The position numbers and the translations under genes were made by a program. From Atrichornis clamosus (lineage: Eukaryota; Chordata; Aves; Passeriformes; Menuridae), in NCBI GenBank assembly GCA_013400975.1, contig WBMZ01003286.1, positions 62,001 through 126,000 on the forward strand: a DNA stretch of 64,000 bases, read 5' to 3'. The notes beneath the pieces are model-generated. The model ran no database searches, was not told where the DNA came from, and saw only the letters and a list, made by a program, of their open reading frames with translations. Each line of letters begins with the position of its first letter. The stretch's first letter is position 1. Positions 22,436 to 33,700 of this stretch are shown piece by piece.

Positions 22436-23330
22436 CCTATCCTATCCTATCCTATCCTATCCTATCCTATCCTATCCTATCCTATCCTATCCTATCCTAT
22501 CCTATCCTATCCTATCCTATCCTATCCTATCCTATCCTATCCTATCCTATCCTATCCTATCCTATCCTATCCTATCCTATCCTATCCTATCCTATCCTAT
22601 CCTATCCTATCCTATCCTATCCTATCCTATCCTATCCTATCCTATCCTATCCTATCCTATCCTATCCTATCCTATCCTATCCTATCCTATCCTATCCTAT
22701 CCTATCCTATCCTATCCTATCCTATCCTATCCTATCCTATCCTATCCTATCCTATCCTATCCTATCCTATCCTATCCTATCCTATCCTATCCTATCCTAT
22801 CCTATCCTATCCTATCCTATCCTATCCTATCCTATCCTATCCTATCCTATCCTATCCTATCCTATCCTATCCTATCCTATCCTATCCTATCCTATCCTAT
22901 CCTATCCTATCCTATCCTATCCTATCCTATCCTATCCTATCCTATCCTATCCTATCCTATCCTATCCTATCCTATCCTATCCTATCCTATCCTATCCTAT
23001 CCTATCCTATCCTATCCTATCCTATCCTATCCTATCCTATCCTATCCTATCCTATCCTATCCTATCCTATCCTATCCTATCCTATCCTATCCTATCCTAT
23101 CCTATCCTATCCTATCCTATCCTATCCTATCCTATCCTATCCTATCCTATCCTATCCTATCCTATCCTATCCTATCCTATCCTATCCTATCCTATCCTAT
23201 CCTATCCTATCCTATCCTATCCTATCCTATCCTATCCTATCCTATCCTATCCTATCCTATCCTATCCTATCCTATCCTATCCTATCCTATCCTATCCTAT
23301 CCTATCCTATCCTATCCTATCCTATCCTAT
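22436..23330. repeat. (CCTAT)n pentanucleotide array, 179 perfect copies
   Basis: Starting at 22436 the unit CCTAT repeats without a single interruption to 23330 (895 bp, 179 units), then breaks at CCTCTG. The + strand has no G in the entire array, so there is no CpG. All three + frames are open and read the same five-residue cycle Pro-Ile-Leu-Ser-Tyr, which creates spurious frames of 339 and 348 codons. The minus strand has a TAG in every frame. Perfect purity over this length implies recent expansion or active homogenisation. Copy number is probably polymorphic and assembly-dependent. Confidence 0.99.
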
Positions 23331-23965
23331 CCTCTGTCTTCATCTTAAGCATCCCCTGCCCTCAACAAAGCAGGGAAGGGCTAGAAGTATCCTAAAGAGA
23401 AAAGTTTAGTAGTTGTAATATGTTATTTGGCTGCCTTTTTGAATTTTACTAGAAGAGAGCCTTTTCCTGGTGGGTTGTTTGGCTTTGTTGGTTTTTTTTT
23501 TTGTTTCTGTGTGTGTGTATATGTATGTCTGTGAAAAGTGCTGTTTGGGGTGAGGGCATAGCTTGTTTTAAGCCAGCTCAGCTTCTGTGGCTTCAACGAA
23601 AATGTAATTTTAGTAATTGGAGTCAGTGCCTCTGTCTCCTGGCAGAGGGATGTTTGCGTGGTGCAGTGTTTCAGCTGTGATATTCCAGGAGCTTTCTGGG
23701 CTTTAAAAGTGGTGGGTCCGAATATTAAACAGGGTTTTATATTAAAAGAGAAGAATTGCTGGTCTGTGGGTGCTGGGGTTCCCACAGAGAAGCTGTGGAT
23801 GGGAGGTGCTGGAGGGTAGCCTGTCCTTAGGCTGGACGTCCTTATCCCAGCAATATCAAAACACCCTCTTTATATTTAAGATGCTCTTACAGGGGTTAAA
23901 AACAAAGATCAGTTGATTTATCAACCTTCCACTGGAGGCAGAGCAAATATTTCCTGGGAGCTGAC
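23331..23965. other. Unique sequence downstream of the pentamer array
   Basis: T-rich, with a T-run near 23491 and a short GTGTGTGTGTAT tract near 23509. No gene or repeat family was recognised. Confidence 0.5.
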
Positions 23966-24047
23966 TGTGTGGGATGGTTTGGCTGGACTCAAAGGTTGGA
24001 CTGCATGATCTTGGATTTCTTTTCCAACCTAAATGATTCCATGGCTC
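23966..24047 (+). repeat. CR1 LINE 3' end fragment
   Basis: The segment shows 'gatggttt', 'ggttggact..atgatctt' and 'cttttccaacctaaatgattcc', the diagnostic end of the galliform-type CR1 3' region. It is short and moderately decayed. Confidence 0.85.
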
Positions 24048-26454
24048 TGCCGTGAAAGCTGATAATGGATGTGTAAGAAATGGAAAATGAGGAGTAGGTT
24101 ATGACCTATTTTCAAATGGGAAAGAGTCTGAATACTCTGGATAATTTTCCACTGGCTTGGGATGGTTTTGTTGCCTGGGGCGTGGCTTTTCCCAGTCGTT
24201 GGGGTCAGGTGAAGATGGGTGTTGGTGTTCTTGTGAAATGCTGCTCTCTCAGCCTCCCTGAGACCTAACAGCTCCTCCTGCTGAGGGCAGAGCAGCTTGT
24301 GAGGAGTGAGAAATGCGAAAACCCAGAGGATGGCACTACGTCTGCTGTTGGGGAAGGAGAACACGGGTGGGAAGAGCTGGGATTTGGCTCCTCTTTGCCG
24401 TTTGACTTTTTCCCCAGCGGAGAGCAGAGGCTAATTGTTATCTGCAGCCATCCACATCCCTGGCTTCATTAGCACCACAGAGCAGGTGGACACGAGATGG
24501 ATGGGGCTGTGGCGCACCTTTGCCTCCTTGGGAGAGATGTGGCTCTGAAGGCATTTTTGCTGTGAGAGATGGGATTGCACAAGGAATTTGGCTTTTGCTG
24601 TCCTCCCAAGAAGCTGGCTCCAGAGTCCACAGCTGTGTAGTGAAGCAGGGAAGAAAGGGAGATAACATGGGAAGAGAGTGGTGTCTGGGAATGAGTTAGA
24701 CCTGTATTAGAGCATTTTCCCCGAGAGAGGCTGTTACTGAAAATCGTTGGCTGTGACAATGCACTGAGAGAGGAGGAATGAGGCAGTGGGTGTGGAATAG
24801 GTTTGCATGGGAAAACATCTTGGAGTAAGACTTTTCAAAGGGGCTTCTCAGCATGGTTTTGTCTGGAAAGCAAGAGGTGGGTTTTGCCTGATCCTGGCAA
24901 TTTTCCATGTGTACCTTGAGTCCTGGTGGTGCCTTTGAGTGTGAGCCCTTGTGGCAGGGACGCACATAGACGGATTTACATCACACTAAATAAACACAAA
25001 GACAGGAAAATCTTCCCAGTGAGCCCAAACTCTGTTCTTCTGCCCAGCCTGAATTCTGCCCAAGGCATGGCTAAGGTTAAATCTTTCCTTTTCATCCCTG
25101 TCTTCCGTGAAGACTGGACGACTTCGCTAAGTGTGATTGGAGCAGTTTGTTTTTAAGCTCCACATAAGCACTATGCTGGATTTATAGCGTTTTCATTCTT
25201 TCTGAATCGACCCACTGGGAGCCATTAAACTTTTATTGCTCTCTGCAGTTGCCTGGCCGGAGCGGGATGGAGCAGCCCTGCTCCTGGAAATGCTCCATCT
25301 TCAGCTGCCAGGGTTGTGTTGTTGGAGAACAGGGACACCAGGGAGAGGCCACACAGGGCCACCCAGGGATTTGCTCATCAGCTGGGAGATGCTTTGGATG
25401 TGTTAGTTTTCCCAATCCTCTGCAAGGCAGAGGAAGACGTACTAATACATCCTCCCCTGGGTCTCGCTGTTTCCCACCTCTCATGACTGACAATATCTCT
25501 AAAAACTGGGAAGGCAGGAGGCTTAAGACTGTTCCTTTTATTTCATCCTGGGACTATCCAGGTTACGAAGTACCTGCTGTGCACCTTGCCTGTGCAGGTG
25601 AGGACCTGGAAGTGTGTCCTCCAGAGGGTGCCCAGAACCTCTGCAGGAGTTCATGTGGGGATGTCACTCAGTGTTGTCTGTTTTAGCTGTTTCATCCACA
25701 AACCTCCTGCCTAAATATTTACAAAAGGCTCCTGCCTTTTTAGGGGTGCGAAAAGTTGGTTGAATTTTATAGTGTGAGAAAGGCAAAACATGGAAGTTGC
25801 AGACTGAACTACCTGACTTGACACTCTTAGCACAGGGAGAGAGAAGAGCCTCCTGCTGAGGGCATTTTGCTCCTCACAGAGTAGTTTTTCAGGACAGGTG
25901 AGCTGAGTGCCTTGCCCGGGTGCTGGTCCCTCTCCAGCCATGCTGAGGCTGGTGGGTGGCTGAAGCTGGAGGAGATGTTTCCTACGCAGGAGGGAGGAGC
26001 CAGGCTGGCAGCAAAGTTAGATCAAACCCAGAAGGTGGCCCCTGACCTGGGTCTCGTGTTGTGGCTGTTATCCCTCAAACACAGCAGCTGAAAGAGCTTC
26101 TGGAGGGAATTTCTCTTGGCATTGCAACCTCTGGCTCCTGTCCCGCTCTTCCCAGACCTTCACCACCGTGGGCTTTCTCTCCAGCAAGGCCATTCTTGAA
26201 GACAAAACATCCTTCCTAGGTTTTTCTTTTTGGCTGAACTCTCTGCAACCTTTTCCTTGCATTCCCATGGGAGCCCTCCTTCAAAGTCAGGGATCAGACA
26301 ACCCTGAGGCTCCAGTATTCAAACCAAAACATTGGGCAACTGGGAGTTCTGCAAACAAAAACTGAACATCCCAGGGTGGCCACTTTTCCCTCCTGAAGGA
26401 AGGTTTTGCATTATCTTCTTGTAGCTCCATAAGGCTGGGCTGGGCTACTTCTGT
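24048..26454. other. Unique sequence with no recognised gene
   Basis: Frames of up to 145 codons overlap on both strands without motifs. No repeat family was recognised in this 2.4 kb. Confidence 0.5.
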
Positions 26455-26900
26455 CTGCATGTTTTCTAATTTAATTACTTATCCTTGTCTCAAATTGTTT
26501 ATGGTACACTAGGCTATTAAATGTGCCATAAGCAAATGGCTCTTGAAAGAGGAAGAGGATTTATTTGTTTTAGCAACCACTCCAACAAAAGTCTATTTCC
26601 TCAGCTAATTAAGATTCCATTCGCTAATTTAAATGTTATGCTAATTAAAGCATAATTCTGAAACTGTAAAAAGGAACTTAAAAAAAAAGGGGGGGAAGAA
26701 AAAAGAAGCAGCAAGTAAGAAAGAAATCTGGTTGGCCTTTAGAAATTACATTAAATTTATTGTGTTGTTGTAACAATGGTGAACGGAGTGATTATTTCAT
26801 TTGCCTCTCATGTGCTATTCATGCTGTTGCTTTTATTCATTTTCCCCCCATTCTCACACTTCATCTCATTAACACCCATTCTCTCCCCTCTAATGGCCAT
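26455..26900. promoter_or_regulatory. Strong candidate conserved enhancer, homeodomain/POU-like
   Basis: About 450 bp of AT-rich sequence carries many TAAT cores (TTTAATTAC, AGCTAATTAAG, CGCTAATTTAAATG). It also has an 18-bp inverted repeat (26637-26654) with arms TATGCT/AGCATA around AATTAA. The left side reads ATGCTAAT, a POU octamer variant, and the right side mirrors it. There are few CpGs and no long open frame. Deep conservation is expected but unverified. Confidence 0.5.
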
Positions 26901-27286
26901 CATCTTGCGATGGTTTTAAGATGAATTGTGAGCCTGATCCCTGTGTTTCCCAGAAAAGGGCCACACGGAGAGCATTTGAGCCTGTTTATCTTCCAGCCCA
27001 AGCTGAGACAACGCTCAGCAGCCAAACTCACACAGTTACATTGCGCTCACTTTAATTAAAACATAAATAATCCAGTTTTGGGGAGGGAAAAAAGGAAAGA
27101 GCAAAAGGAACAAGGTCTGTTTTGGTTTGTGTTTTCTTTATTAAGTGTGGGTATAGATGCAGGGGACTGGCTCCTGTTCTCAGTTCACCCTTTGGATTCT
27201 GGCCTGGTGACTGGGGAAATAGTATCACTGAGCATTAAAAAGGAGATTAATTCTCTGAAGACTTTGCTAAGATAAAGTCTGTTACT
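26901..27286. other. Unique sequence, AT-rich patch
   Basis: A patch around 27040-27090 contains CACTTTAATTAAAACATAAATAATCC and may extend the preceding regulatory domain. Nothing else was recognised. Confidence 0.4.
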
Positions 27287-27414
27287 TTCAAGGCCAGGTT
27301 GAATGGCGCTCAGAGCAACCTGGTTTAGTGGAAAGTGTCCCTTCCCATGGCAGTAGGGTGGAACTAAAGGGTCTTCAAGGTCACTTCCAACTGGAACCAT
27401 TCTGGGATTCTATG
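27287..27414 (+). repeat. CR1 LINE 3' end fragment
   Basis: The segment shows 'caaggccaggttgaatgg', 'agcaacctggtttagtgg', 'cccatggcag', 'gtcacttccaac' and a final 'tctgggattctatgg'. This is the 3' end of avian CR1, 5'-truncated. Confidence 0.9.
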
Positions 27415-28049
27415 GTTGTTGAGCAGAAAGAAATATATCCGGGAAAAACTTCACCTGAAGTAGGGAAACTGGGCTTGCTGTTGTAGTTTTGGCTGTCAGC
27501 TGAATGCCAAGGGTGGGAGGTCCACTGCCCACCCTCCGTCTGGTTGGTCCCCCAGAGGTTCATCGCCCCCAGGGCTGGCATGGCCTTGGGACAGCCTGGG
27601 AGGTGCCAGGGTTCTGATGGGCATCAGAACCCCAGCCTGAGCATCAGCTCCTTGCTTTGATGTTTGCCTTGCCGGCACTGGCTGGGCCAGGGTGAGACTT
27701 TGAGCTTTGCTGGAGCCTCAGGAGGCCGGGATGAAAGGGCAGAGCCATCTACAAAGTGGAGAGAAGCCGAGTTGTTGAGAGCAACTGCCTGCACTGGAAA
27801 GGAAATGAGAGGGGGAGATGAAAGATGAGCATAAGGAGGCCTGGCTGGCAGGAGCAAGACATGAACCTCAACAAAAAGGAGGCTGTAGCAGCCCCAATCT
27901 TATACTGCTGGACATCATCCCTGCAGTCAGGATCCCCTTCTTCCTCCAGGCCCCTCTTTGTTCCCCAGCCCTGAGGTGCCAGAGTCTTCCCCTACTCTGG
28001 CTGCTCCATCTTTGGGGAGAAAATTTGCAGAAAGTTGCTTTGCAGTGTT
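27415..28049. other. Unique sequence containing a perfect hairpin
   Basis: No gene was recognised. A perfect 10-bp inverted repeat with a 4-nt loop lies at 27609-27632. The rest is mixed sequence with conflicting frames. Confidence 0.45.
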
Positions 28050-28250
28050 GTCTTGCTGTGTTAACATTATTAATAACAAGAAACAGACAGAAGTTTGTTA
28101 TATTGCGTTAATTTATGCATTTGGAGTTTTTTAAGACAAAACCAATTAAGATTCTCTGATGAGCCCTGCAGCTCCCAGCGGCTTTGGGAAACACTTGCCA
28201 TGAACTGCATTCAATCTGCAGCCAATACCTTTGTGTGTGGTCCTGATAAG
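28050..28250. promoter_or_regulatory. Candidate conserved non-coding block
   Basis: AT-rich with GTTAACATTATTAATAACAAG, GCGTTAATTTATGCAT and ACCAATTAAGATT motifs, followed by a CAATCTGCAGCCAATACC stretch with two CCAAT-type boxes. Motif-based call only. Confidence 0.35.
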
Positions 28251-30059
28251 CACTTTTGGGTGATGCTGAAAGAACTACAACATCTCCTCCGGCCTCCTCC
28301 CCTGCCTCCACTGCTCAGTGCCACCACCTTGCCTGGTGTGTTGAGTCCCTTGGTGGTAGCTGTTTTACTGGTACAAACTGGAGTTTGGGGAAAAGCCAGT
28401 GTGAAATTGAAGACAGGGCTGGTTGGGTTTGTGCCCTGCTCACAGTGTGGGTTGTGAGGTTTTAGCTGTTTCAGAGCTAGGGGATGTTGCCTGGCTCAGC
28501 CTGGTGAGTGGTGCTCTGGATGCTCCAGTTGGATGTAGTAATTTTGGGGTGTTGTACCGTCTGTGAAGGGGTAGGGACTGAGGGATGTGTGTTCCTGGAG
28601 TGGCAGCTGGCTCAATCCCTTCCCAAACCCCAGTGCCTCTGTCCATCCCTAGTTTCTCCCTGCAGCTGCGCTCCAGCCGTGGAGCATCTCCTGTCCATCC
28701 CAGCTCAGCCCCTCACTCCGGACCCACAAGCAGCACCTGCTTTCCCCGTCCTGGTCCGCAGATATATTTAAACTTTGATCTAGATGGGAAGTGACTGGTG
28801 CTACATTAAAGCCATATGTTTTAGATGGAACGGCGAGGACGTGTAAGCTCAGTGATATTCACATCTAGAGAGAGCTGGGAACTTGTAGTGCCACCCACGC
28901 TTGGTATTTCTGCCGGCTCTGCGAGGCTTACACAGCTGTGGAAGGCAGAGTGGGAGCGAGATCTTCTGCTTAAGGGATTTTGTAGAGAGAGATGGATTAG
29001 ATAGATTTGATGGAAACTGATAGTTTATGAAAATGAATTCACCTGCATCTCAATTTGGTTCTTGATGCCAGGAGACAGAGAAGAGAAGGAATAAAAAAAG
29101 GCGAGAGGGGGAGAGAAAAAACAATCTGAACTTAATCAAAGTGCAGTTTTGATGTGCTGTGCTGGACTGCTTTCTTTTTAGCTGTTGAGCAAGTGGGATG
29201 GATCCCTCCGTGTCAGCCTCCCAGAAAGGAGTAAGCAAAGGGATGCTGCATCTTGGGATTTCTCCTCATCTCCTCTGACTGTCTAATCGGTGGCTTAGGG
29301 GAGTGAAGTGGGACTGTGTCAGAAGAAGTGAGGAGAACCATATTGGCCATGGGTACTTGGCAGCATGAAAAAAAACTGCTTACGATGGCTGTGTTCATCT
29401 CTGAGTTTGTCGGAAGTATCCTGACAGGAGTGGAATTAGTACTGCTCATTCAGCACCCAGCTGGAGCAAGCTGCCGTCCCTGCTGTCTGACACACCACTC
29501 CGTGTTGTTTGGCCACTGGAAGCTTTGGGAGAAGCCAGATGTTGAGTGGAAATAAAAAAATTAAAAGTCCCTTCTTCAACGTTTCTGTCACCAGGAAGGT
29601 GAGGGACCAAAATGTGGTGTTTCACTTGGAGGCAGGAGAGTCAGGGAGGTTTGCAGGGGTATTTTCATCCCAAGTCATGGAGCTTTGCAAAGCCAGGGAA
29701 GGAAGCAGGACTGTGCCTGTTTTGACGAGTGCAGGAAGAGTCACAACCTGCTTTTCAAAGGCTTTTGTTATGCAAAAGTGCCCCTGTCTTCAGACAGGGC
29801 ACAGGCAGGGGTTTGCAGAGAGCCCCTTTGGAGTGAGGGTTGAGGTGGCTCTTGGACCTTGGTTTGAGTGATCCCAGCTGATGGGGCTGTTGGAACAGCT
29901 GACTCTGGGAGCAGTGGGAAATCTGGCTTTGTCCTTGATCTGGGTGCTCAAACAGGGCATTTCCTTTCTTCCCTGTGATGGAAGACCTTATGAGCAGCCT
30001 CCCATCCTGAGGAGCTTGTGTTTCTCTCTGCTGAAATCCTGTTGTCAGGGCAGTGAAGG
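28251..30059. other. Unique sequence with no recognised gene
   Basis: No repeat family was recognised. An AT-rich patch lies at about 28975-29150. Frames up to 154 codons overlap on both strands without domains. Confidence 0.45.
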
Positions 30060-30130
30060 TCAGAGAGGTTCCTGGAGCATCATCACAGCAGCAAGACCCA
30101 GGATCTGAACCCTGTTCCTCGCTGCTGTCC
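30060..30130 (-). repeat. Possible MIR SINE relic
   Basis: The + strand carries 'cagagaggtt', 'tcacagcagcaag' and 'ggatctgaaccctg', which resemble the reverse complement of the central MIR region in the right order. It is heavily decayed, so the call is tentative. Confidence 0.35.
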
Positions 30131-30194
30131 GTTGGCACTCTGATTGCTAAATAATTATTGGCATTGGTAGGCACAGGCAGCTCCTCAAACTCCC

Positions 30195-30290
30195 CGTGGC
30201 CGTAGGCAAATCTCTTCATCTCTGTGCTTTGATTCCTTCATCCAGACAACAGGAAATAATAATCCTTATTGTCTCTCAGTTTATGTCACT
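30195..30290 (+). repeat. MIR SINE relic
   Basis: The segment reads 'ggcaaatctcttcatctctgtgc', a decayed 'tttgattccttcatccag', then 'gaaataataatccttattg', matching the MIR core and its downstream part in order. It is an ancient copy. Confidence 0.65.
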
Positions 30291-30540
30291 CTTTCAATGT
30301 AAATATGAACTCCTTTGGGCGAGAAGCGTCTCTGGGAACACGTGAGGAATAACCAGTGTTGGGAGGTGGCATTACATGTACGAGCAGGACCTTTGTAGCA
30401 GGGCTGTGTGCAGCTCCAGAGAGCATTTTTCAAAGGAGGATGGGAAAAAAGCCAGCACAGAAAGTGGAAAACAAAACATGTGGGTAAATTAAGGCATGTA
30501 AGTCTCGCTTTGGAGCGTGAGGGAAGCACCTCTGCCTGGT

Positions 30541-30750
30541 TAGTTTATCAAAGGGAGGTTAAGAGGTGATTTCGTTGTGGTCTACATATTTCTCTGTGGG
30601 GGAGAAGCTGCTGGAAATGGACAGGTTTTTAATCTAGCAGCAAAGAGTGTGTCAGGATCCAGTGCTGGAAGGTGAAGCTGGACTCATTTACAACAGAAGC
30701 AGTGTCCAATTTTTGAAGGGAGGGTAATTAATCATTGCAACGACTTACTC
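30541..30750 (+). repeat. Ancient CR1-type LINE fragment
   Basis: Recognisable blocks appear in the correct order: 'gaggttaagaggtgattt', 'gtctacatatt', 'tttttaatctagcagcaaag', 'gatccagtgctggaaggtgaagctgg' and 'gggtaattaatcattgcaacgactta'. This wording matches the old CR1 lineages shared with turtles and crocodilians rather than the avian-specific CR1 seen elsewhere in the window. The insertion should predate bird diversification. Confidence 0.75.
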
Positions 30751-33700
30751 TGAACCACAGCAGGGCTGCCGTAACCCGCGAGCTTTACACTTAAGGGAGA
30801 CATTTCTGAGGGGCTTTCAGGAGCTACAAGGAAAGCTGGGAGCTTGTGCAGGACCCACTGGCAGCAGGGCCCTGCCATCCATGGGATGAGGACAGTCCCA
30901 GGCTGGCTGCTCACCTCCAGAAAGCCATGTCTTGCTTGGACAAGGGTGTTTTCATCCCAGTTTGGATGTCTACATGGAGCTGGGGTGTCCCCAGCTGCAA
31001 GGAGTGACCACGGGTGCATTAAGCACTAATCACTGCCAGGCCTCCAGGGAACAGCAGAGTCGTTGTGCTTTTTTCTTTTTTTTTTTTTTTTCCTTTCAAA
31101 AGCATTTTTAAAAATCAATACAAATAAATAAAGAGGCCATAAATCTAGGAAGACACCCGCAGCTCCCTCCGGAGCCCTCTGTTTTGTGGGGATGGGCTGA
31201 AGGGTGACAGAGCATTGACCTGCCTGAGACAGATGGGAGGATGCTGGAACAGCCACTGTACCCTCTAAGGATGCAGGAAAGGGGGCTCGAGGGGGGGCTG
31301 CAGAGGTGAAAGGGTGCAGGATGTATGTTTTGCATCAGGTTTAAGGTACAGGACATCCCCAGCTGGCCACTTACCCAGGGAAAAGCTTTAGGAGTGTTTC
31401 ACTGACCTGGGGGCAGAGGCCAGGGATTACTTGAAAGACAAGACTGAGCCGAGGCAGACCTGAAAAGCAGCTGCTTGTCTTTGCTCCCCTGACCTCATCT
31501 GGTTGGACTTGCCTTCCCCGTGCCTGTGTTGCTGCTCTGGGGCCACGTGTCACTCCCAGTCTGGATGATTTGTGCTCTTTGGCATAGATGGGTGGCAGTG
31601 AGGGGCACATTTCTGCATCCTGCCTATTTCTGGGAACTTGTGGTTCAGAGCGAAGCACCTTGCCCTGCTGTTGAAAGCTAACTAGGAAATCACAGATTAA
31701 CTGTGCAGTGCAGTGCTGTGGGTCATTTCCAGTGCTCCTTCATCCACGCTTGATGGTACAGGCTGGTTACAGCTCTTCCCAAGGGACAATATATTCTTAT
31801 AAAACACAAGATGCTGCGTGTACCCCCTCCTGCCCAGGCCAAACCAATTCTGTCCTGGGCAAATAGAGCATAGAAGGTGGACACAGGCTGCAGTGTCCTT
31901 TACCTGAACACTGTCGTCATCCCTGTGGTGTGCAGCAGAGAAGCAGCTCTGCCTTGGCAAGGATCCTGCTGAGGGGGAAAATTTATGCATGGCACCTCCA
32001 AATTTATGTTCGTGGGTGCAAGGCGGGAGCAGCGGGTGCTCGGGGGGAATCTTGCTGGATCCCTGGGAGGAGAATTCATCTCTCTGCGTGGCCAGCGTGA
32101 CCTCAGCAGGTTGTGTGGCTCTCGTCCCCCTTTCCCCATTCCCCCTTGAGGGGGGCTGGTTGTTTCTGGCACGGAGGGTCTTCCTCGGGCAGGTTGTGCA
32201 GGAATTGCTGTGCTCCTTGGTAATCATGGACTGTCAGCAGCCTGAGGAGGAGAGTTCAGCTCAACACTGGCACTGCAAGGAGAGATAATGGTAAATAACC
32301 AGCAGCTATTGGGGAAGGTTGAAGTAAAATAAATGGATCCAATTTTCAGTCTTTCTCATGGGTTTTTAAATTTTTTTTCTTTTTCTTGCTCTATCCTTTC
32401 TTCCCATTTGACTTTAGAGCAGCTCTGGCTGGTGCAGCCCCAGCAGGGCTGGAGAGCCCTGCACCTAAAACTGAGGGTGCCCTGGTCTTTTGCTTGGGAC
32501 CCAGGTCCCAAGTTTTCAGGTGTTGAGGGGGAAGGCAAAAAAGCAATTTGACTTCTTGGCAAGGGATAAGCTGAGATGGAAAATGCCTGATCACTGCTAG
32601 TGGATGGAGGAGGGGAAAAGGGGCTCAAAACCTCTCCTAACGTCTTGAGTAAATCTTTTTCCTAGTCCTGCTGCCCACACATAAACAAAATGCATTTCCA
32701 ACCTGTTCTTTCTCTAGCCTTGACAGCACAGTGGCAGTTTTTGCCAGAAGTCCTCGTGGGCTGCTGGTGGAAACGTGGTGGTGGGAAGCGAAGGGTCCCC
32801 GTGGCCCGCGGGGGCTGTGGGAATCGCTCCAATCGCTGCTCGCTGACCTCTGCTTGAGGCTTCGAAATCACTGTGAGAAAACCATAATAGCTTCCCACCT
32901 TGCACATCCTTCTTGTCAAAACAGAAACGTTGCTTGCAGGACCTCATCGAGGACTGAAATACCTCCTGAAATTCCTCTGCAGCAACTCGCTTTTCTGTCT
33001 TGCATCCAGGAGCTCTGCTGTCAAGCTGCTTTTCTTCCTTCCCAGCATCTCTTTCTCAATACTGCCTGCTGGCTTTGGGGACTGGGAGGATGCAATCCTA
33101 ATTATCCTCATGGTGTTCTCTGTCAATTCTTGGGATTACATATTCCCATCAGGGAAGAGCAGGTGCAGGAGCTGGCCCAGCTGTTGGCACAAAACGGGGA
33201 ACACTGGACCTTCCTTTGCAAAGTATTTTTGGGGCCACACTGAGGTGCTGAAAGCAGTTTGGGTGCTTGGGCTGGGTGCACCCAGTGCCATCAGGGACCG
33301 CTGGAGCCCTGGGTGCCCGCAGGTGCCACGCCAGCCCCTTCCCACTCCGCTCCGTTTCCCGGGACTCAAGGATGACAAATATGCAAAGCACGGTGTAATT
33401 AAGCACGCCATGCTCTGGCTCATTAAGTGGTTGCTGGGAGTGAAGAGAAAGCCTCGCTGACAGCCCGGCCTGGCAGGAGCAGGGGCCGAGGGGATGAGTC
33501 ATGGCCAAGCACAGCTTGATGGCGAGCGCGTTTCCGAGCCCGCGCGGTGCCGAGCTGGGATGCAGAGCATCCGCAGCCTCTCCCCGGCCACATCCCGCTC
33601 GGCTGCCCGGTGCTGCGGATCACAAATCAAATAAACATCCATTTTCCAGCCGTGCAGGCTCTTTAAACTCTGATTGCAAGCAGTGTGCTGTCTGCTTTTT

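Noticed and set aside
22436..23330. Telomeric or human satellite III-type DNA
   Set aside because: The unit GGATA is not a rotation of GGAAT, nor is it the vertebrate TTAGGG telomere unit.
22363..23409. Frames of 348 and 339 codons encoding a Pro-Ile-Leu-Ser-Tyr repeat protein
   Set aside because: The frames exist only because the CCTAT array contains no stop codon in any + frame. Flanking residues show no domain.
27609..27632. MicroRNA precursor
   Set aside because: The stem is only 10 bp with a 4-nt loop, too short for a microRNA hairpin.
32814..32826. CCCGCGGGGGCTG as a CTCF insulator site
   Set aside because: Only part of the CTCF core fits, and no supporting flank was visible. Mentioned only as a weak resemblance.
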